Shown here: in pieces, positions 59,528 through 64,000 of the stretch
How positions within the stretch are numbered: position 1 is the first letter of the stretch
Layout: each line of letters starts with the position of its first letter
NCBI GenBank assembly: GCA_963693315.1
Contig: OY856187.1
Span: forward strand, 46,704,485-46,768,484
Direction: 5' to 3'
DNA length: 64,000 bases
From: Diogma glabrata
Lineage: Eukaryota > Arthropoda > Insecta > Diptera > Cylindrotomidae
Program-made: the position numbers and the translations under genes
The notes under the pieces: generated by a model
Databases searched by the model: none
What the model was told of the DNA's origin: nothing
What the model saw: the letters and a program-made list of their open reading frames with translations, nothing else

Positions 59528-59885
59528 TTCAACGATCCACAGAAATCCTCCCTGACTCCTTTGCAAAATTTTAAAAAAAGCTCATATTTTCTATATTCAA
59601 ATAAACCCGAATGCGTTTGCAGCTCATTTTAATTCAAAAGTTTTATCAAGATCTCATGCGTTTGCGTAACGAAAATAACACCTATTTTTGAAATTTTCTT
59701 AAATACTCAAAAAGTAAGCAATTGTTTATACAAATCTCATTATAAATTATTGACATGATGACAAACAAAATAGGAGGTAAATGGTCTGGATAGCGTTATT
59801 TATTCTCGTAATATTTGCAAGAGCTGATTTTCAGTTTTTTGGAAACCACTAAAAAACAAAGAAACCGATTTCGTCAGAAAGGGAC
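59528..59885 (+). repeat. Direct repeat, copy 1
   Basis: About 360 bp that recurs at 60118-60475 with moderate divergence. Landmarks: TCATGCGTTTGCGTAA, GACATGATGACAAACAA and TTTTTTGGAAACCACTAAAA occur in the same order in both. Non-coding. Probably a piece of an unclassified repeat. Confidence 0.75.
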
Positions 59886-60117
59886 TGGGCTGTAAGTTAC
59901 GTCCCAAGATAAATGGATTGTGACCATTGCCGTTGAAATCGGATCATCCGTTGTTGAGAAAGCGTTGGACAAATTTTTGTTCACATACGACGATACACAC
60001 ATACATACTGCCAGCTAAAAATAGCCTAAACAGCTTCAGGAGGTCTTGAAACGTTTCGAAAAATCGACCAAAAAACAATAACTTCCTATATCGAGATGTT
60101 AATAAACAGTTGACCAA

Positions 60118-60475
60118 GCGATCCACTCACGAACCTCTGACCTTTTTGTCAAATTTAGAAAATAACTCAGATCTTCGATATTCAAGTAAACCCGGATGTG
60201 TTAACAGCTACATACCAAAGTTTCATCCAGATATTATGCGTTTGCGTAATGAAAATAGCATGTAATTTTTTCACATTTTCTTAAAAAACTGAAAAGGTAA
60301 GACAGCAATTGTTTATACAAATTTCATTATAAATGGTTGACATGATGACAAACAATATGGAAGTTTCATGACGTTGATAGCATTATTCAATCTCATGATA
60401 TTTGCAGGAGATGATTTTCAGTTTTTTGGAAACCACTAAAAAATAATTGATTTAATTTCGCTAGAAAAGGACTAC
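60118..60475 (+). repeat. Direct repeat, copy 2
   Basis: Second copy of 59528-59885, spaced about 590 bp from the first start. The intervening 230 bp includes GAAACGTTTCGAAAAATCGA. Confidence 0.75.
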
Positions 60476-61028
60476 TTGTGGACAATAAAGGAACTGTGGT
60501 GATTTCAAATTTAATAATAAAAATCACCATTAAAATGTATTGTCGTTTTGTGTTTCATTTTCTTTAAACTTGATATAGATGAACGAATAAATAAACATAT
60601 GAAAACTAATACAAAATATTAAAACATGTAGCCTGGTGAGAAAGTAATATTTTTTCACATAATAGATAAGAACATTATCGGATAATTTCGAATCATTTAT
60701 AATTACTGTATTAGTATTGTATATGTGAATTGTGACAACCTCACATACTCCAGTATCTGCTATTGACACATGAGTTAACGTAAGATAGCACAAGCCACTG
60801 CAATAGCAGTGAGAACTACCCATATTGCGAAAAACAATTCGGTTGATCTACGAGATCAAGGTCATCTTTAAAAAAAAGTATTTTTTAATATTTTTAACAG
60901 TGTAAACAAAAAATTTGCTGTGCATTTTTTGTAGAGAGTCGCGATTGGCGATTATCATAGTCCTTTCTTCTAGGATAAACAACGGATAATAATGTAGCCA
61001 CCATCATTATCCTAGTTTCCCCTAGCTT
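60476..61028. other. Intergenic
   Basis: No gene supported. The open stretch on the minus strand at 60530-60823 shows no known motif. Confidence 0.45.
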
Positions 61029-62339
61029 TGTAACGGCGGACTAGTTAAATTTTTACTCTGAAAATAATAATTTTCAAACTCAATTATAATTTTATTAATT
61101 TTCTTAAATTGTAGTAAACGTACCTACATTTATCTGTACCACTGTTTTTTTAAATGAGTTCAAGTAATTTAAAATTACGAGTTTTGATAAATGAGAGAAG
61201 GGGAAACAGAAAATCTAAAATGATATGATATAAAAGTTCGAATTGTTTAAAACAAGGAGATCAGTATAATTTTAAACTCGAAGCAGTATGATGCTTAAAT
61301 CAAATCAGTTAGTAGATAATTTTTTTAAATGTTCAGTGAGTAATAAATTAAAATTAATACAAAAAGAAAATGTTACCGGCAAAATTAAATATAAAAAGAA
61401 AAATATATAAGTTTTTGATTATAAAGAAAATAAAATTATTAATTGTATTATTGTGATATTCATGTTTTATTATCTATCTATTTGTGTTGATGTAGTGAGT
61501 ATAGTGAAAACAAAAGTTATTTGTCAAACCGAAATAAACATTTGACATAGATAAATTAAAAAGCGTGGTGATTGTCTTCATTGGTCTGAATATTTTATGG
61601 CAACTGCATTTCTGGCAGCAAAACGTAGTAAAAGATCCAACAACACAAGTTGGTGCAGTATTCGTAAACAACGATAGTAAAATTGAGGGAATTGGTTTTA
61701 ATGGGTTTCCAATTGGCTGCAGTGAGGATGAATTTCCATGGGGAAAAGAATTGAATACATTAAACAATAAAAATTTATACGTGGTGCATGCAGAAGTGAA
61801 TGTGATCTTAAATAAAAATTGTTCGTGTATCAAAGGAAGCACAATGTATGTAGCACTGTTCCCGTGTAATGAGTGTGCTAAATATATTGTACAGTCAGGA
61901 ATTGTTAATAAAGGGAGTTATCACAGAAAAGATAACGAAAAATCACGATGAAGACAACATCCATCAGGAATATTATTGTAAGCTTTTTATTATATTTTGT
62001 TTTATATAATTCTTGTTGATTATTTTTCATATTAGTAAATTAATAGTTTCAAAATGATTAAAATAAGAGATTTCCAAGTTATTATTTGTTTGTGCGTAAT
62101 TCAGTATTTCAGGTTTTATATAGCTTTTTTTTTAGCTATCCGGCATAAAATAAATATAGTTTTCTCGTAAAAGTTCAAATTATTATACGTGGCGCCGTAA
62201 CGGACCTGGGAACCGTAATCACGGTTTCGAAAATTTAATATGTGAGTCATATTAATAAAAAGAAGAAAACTAATAAAATTATAATTGAGTTTGAAAATTA
62301 TTATTTTCAGAGTAAAAATTGAATTAGTCCGCCGTTACA
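61029..62339. mobile_element. DNA transposon-like element carrying a dCMP deaminase fragment
   Basis: The left end starts TGTAACGGCGGACTAG at 61029 and the right end is the inverse, finishing at 62339. The inverted repeat runs about 80 bp with few mismatches. The 1.3-kb interior contains a dCMP deaminase fragment and no recognisable transposase. I found no clear target duplication, so exact ends are uncertain by a few bases. It behaves like a non-autonomous element that has captured host sequence (Pack-type). Confidence 0.72.
61561..61951 (+). pseudogene. dCMP deaminase fragment (captured, frameshifted)
   Basis: From 61561 one frame encodes [20 protein letters not shown] and KRSK, matching the N-terminus of deoxycytidylate deaminase. 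At 61627-61634 an AAAA run shifts the frame by one base. The homology then continues as [20 protein letters not shown] to the zinc site, with HAEVN (His ligand and catalytic Glu) and PCNEC (two Cys ligands), and degrades after QSGIV near 61890. Its natural role is conversion of dCMP to dUMP for thymidylate synthesis. No introns interrupt the region, which suggests a retrocopy. The start codon and C-terminal third are missing, so the product would not be a working enzyme as it stands. Confidence 0.85.
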
Positions 62340-64000
62340 GAGTTTTGTGGCAAATTTGAAAAAGTAGACAAATGTTTTTTTGAAATTTCAATAACTTTCA
62401 ATTCTGTCACTTGATTTTAATGAAACTTGGTAGCCTTAACTGAAGCATTAACTGAAGTTTTCCGTAGTTCTAAATAGTTTTGGACAAAACTGGACAAAGG
62501 GAAGAGTGGCTCTCAAGTATCTGTTTATTAAAAACTTCAACCTCAGCATACGTACGCTTTTGCTGTGATTGAGGGGATAATGGGATAATGGTTTTGGGGA
62601 AAATTGCACAAAGTGGGTGGAGAAGGAGAAGACTCTCATACAAATATTTTGTAAAAACTTCCAATAACTCTTGTCCCTGGATTTTGATGAAACATGAGCT
62701 TTGTACATAAGTTTTGAGTTCAGTTTCACATAGTATAAAAAGATTTTGTAGGCAAAATTTCAGACGAAATTGGACAAAGAGAAGAGAAAGATGGGTATGA
62801 TGGGGAAATATCAGAACTTTCGTTTTTTTTTACAAAAGCTGTAATAATTGAAGAGACGTTTTTAATAGTTGAAGAATTTTTCTGCTTAGTTTTTTGAGCT
62901 AATAGGAACGGCTAAATCGGTCTTTTAGTTAGTCTGAGTTGCAATTTTTGAAAAGAAGCGTTTAAAAGTAAATGAAGGGATTTTGGAGCTTTCACGAACT
63001 AATAGAAAATGTTAGTTATTGTTTAACATCGAAATGGAGAGGTTTTTTACAAGTTTTCTGAGTGTTTGCTTGTTTCGTTTCATTTATTTGATTATGTTAA
63101 TATATGCCCTTTTATAATTTTCTGATAACGCGTTTATGTTTGTCGTGTCACGGGCTTTTGTTGACGACAGTATCACAGTAAGTTTATACTTATGGAAAGA
63201 AAATTATATTTAATATACATCTGTGCAAAATTAGAAACAATGTCATTATTACCTGCCTTCTGCCGAAAACTGTATAAAAACCCTTAACATAGACCGAAGT
63301 CTTGATATTTGAGAGCCATGAGATTTCAGCCGTTTCATGTTGTTAAATTTATTTTCGCTCGATATACATTTCGTCTCTTTCTGACATCTACAGAAATTAT
63401 ATTAAGATACGACCCAACGAGGTCCACGCTCAGTGACACAGCAAAAGTGTTAGTTTTATAACTTTCGTTTTCAATATTCTTTCGAATTAATTTCAATGAT
63501 TTTTTTTTTAAATTTTAAAAAGTGTGTAAAAGTATTATTACAGAAACCTATTCAAACAATCAAACATATTTTTAGAAGCCAAAATAATACTCATAGTGGT
63601 TTCTGTTCGAGTCTAAACCACAATTCGTATATACTTTTATCTGAAAACTCAGCCTATTTCTTTTGGATACAAAACCAAAATTTTGAAACCAATACTTTCA
63701 AAAATTATATAACCTTAATTTAATTCCTCATGAGAAAAGCTTTAGAAAAACATAAGGAAAAACTTTTTTGTTTTTCTACCTTTTTGGTTTTAAATTTTTC
63801 ATTTTATAAGAAAACTTTTATATTACGTTTTATATCCATTTTTCCAACTTTTTTGTTATTATTCTTAAATCAATTTTAATTTATAAGCTGAATTTATATT
63901 GGAAATTGATATATTTTTGAGAGAACCGACATGTTTTATCTGTTGTGATTTGGATAAATCATAAATAATAAATGGTCTCTTATGTAGGATATTGAGATAT
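62340..64000. other. Intergenic
   Basis: No gene supported. Between about 62455 and 62800, diverged units of roughly 150 bp (TGGACAAA-GGAAGAG and AAACTTC-AATAACTC landmarks) suggest an old tandem repeat. A TATAAAAA box at 63273-63280 within GC-richer sequence looks promoter- or LTR-like but has no partner repeat in the window. Confidence 0.4.

Noticed and set aside
61474..61842. 122-codon minus-strand frame
   Set aside because: Antisense to the dCMP deaminase fragment, which has clear family motifs.

Overview
This is nuclear DNA from an animal, almost certainly an insect. It is AT-rich, has long stretches without genes, and is dominated by transposable elements: BEL/Pao and Ty3/gypsy LTR elements, R1-like and RTE/jockey-like LINEs, hAT-like, mariner-like and piggyBac-like DNA elements, and many MITE-like foldbacks. 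The one host gene I can identify with confidence has short introns with normal GT-AG borders and encodes an insect-like LUC7 protein. A dipteran is plausible, but the sequence alone does not settle the order.

Layout. 1-1.4 kb: a degenerate 3' half of 18S rRNA. 1.4-6.0 kb: broken BEL/Pao gag and pol on the minus strand. 7.8-8.7 kb: a broken Ty3/gypsy gag-protease remnant. 9.85-19.69 kb: a five-exon LUC7L gene (minus strand, 325 codons) whose second intron is 8.3 kb long and holds a 666-bp pure (AC)n array joined directly to a 5'-truncated R1-clade-like LINE. 20-28.3 kb: a dense cluster of inverted-repeat DNA transposons, several nested inside each other, including a hAT-like element with a perfect 8-bp target duplication, a mariner-like element with a truncated transposase, and a 3-kb palindrome. 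29.3-31.3 kb: a decayed LINE on the minus strand. 31-39 kb: mostly featureless, with two MITE-like elements.

39.2-48.9 kb: a nearly intact 9.65-kb Ty3/gypsy element with 1.63-kb LTRs that differ at only about ten sites, so it inserted recently; it carries a few frame breaks. 50.2-52.9 kb: a long foldback element bordered by TTAA, with an 0.8-kb AAAT-type microsatellite in its loop. 56.9-59.2 kb: a small non-autonomous LTR element with primer-binding site, 16-G polypurine tract and target duplication. 61.0-62.3 kb: a 1.3-kb element with about 80-bp terminal inverted repeats carrying a fragment of a cellular dCMP deaminase gene. The remainder to 64 kb has no gene I can support.

LUC7L is the only gene likely to have a host role (U1 snRNP-associated 5' splice-site selection). 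Nearly everything else is mobile DNA in various states of decay. The most notable points are the LINE sitting inside an AC microsatellite, the very long GU tract this gives the LUC7L pre-mRNA, the captured dCMP deaminase, and the nested palindromic transposons.
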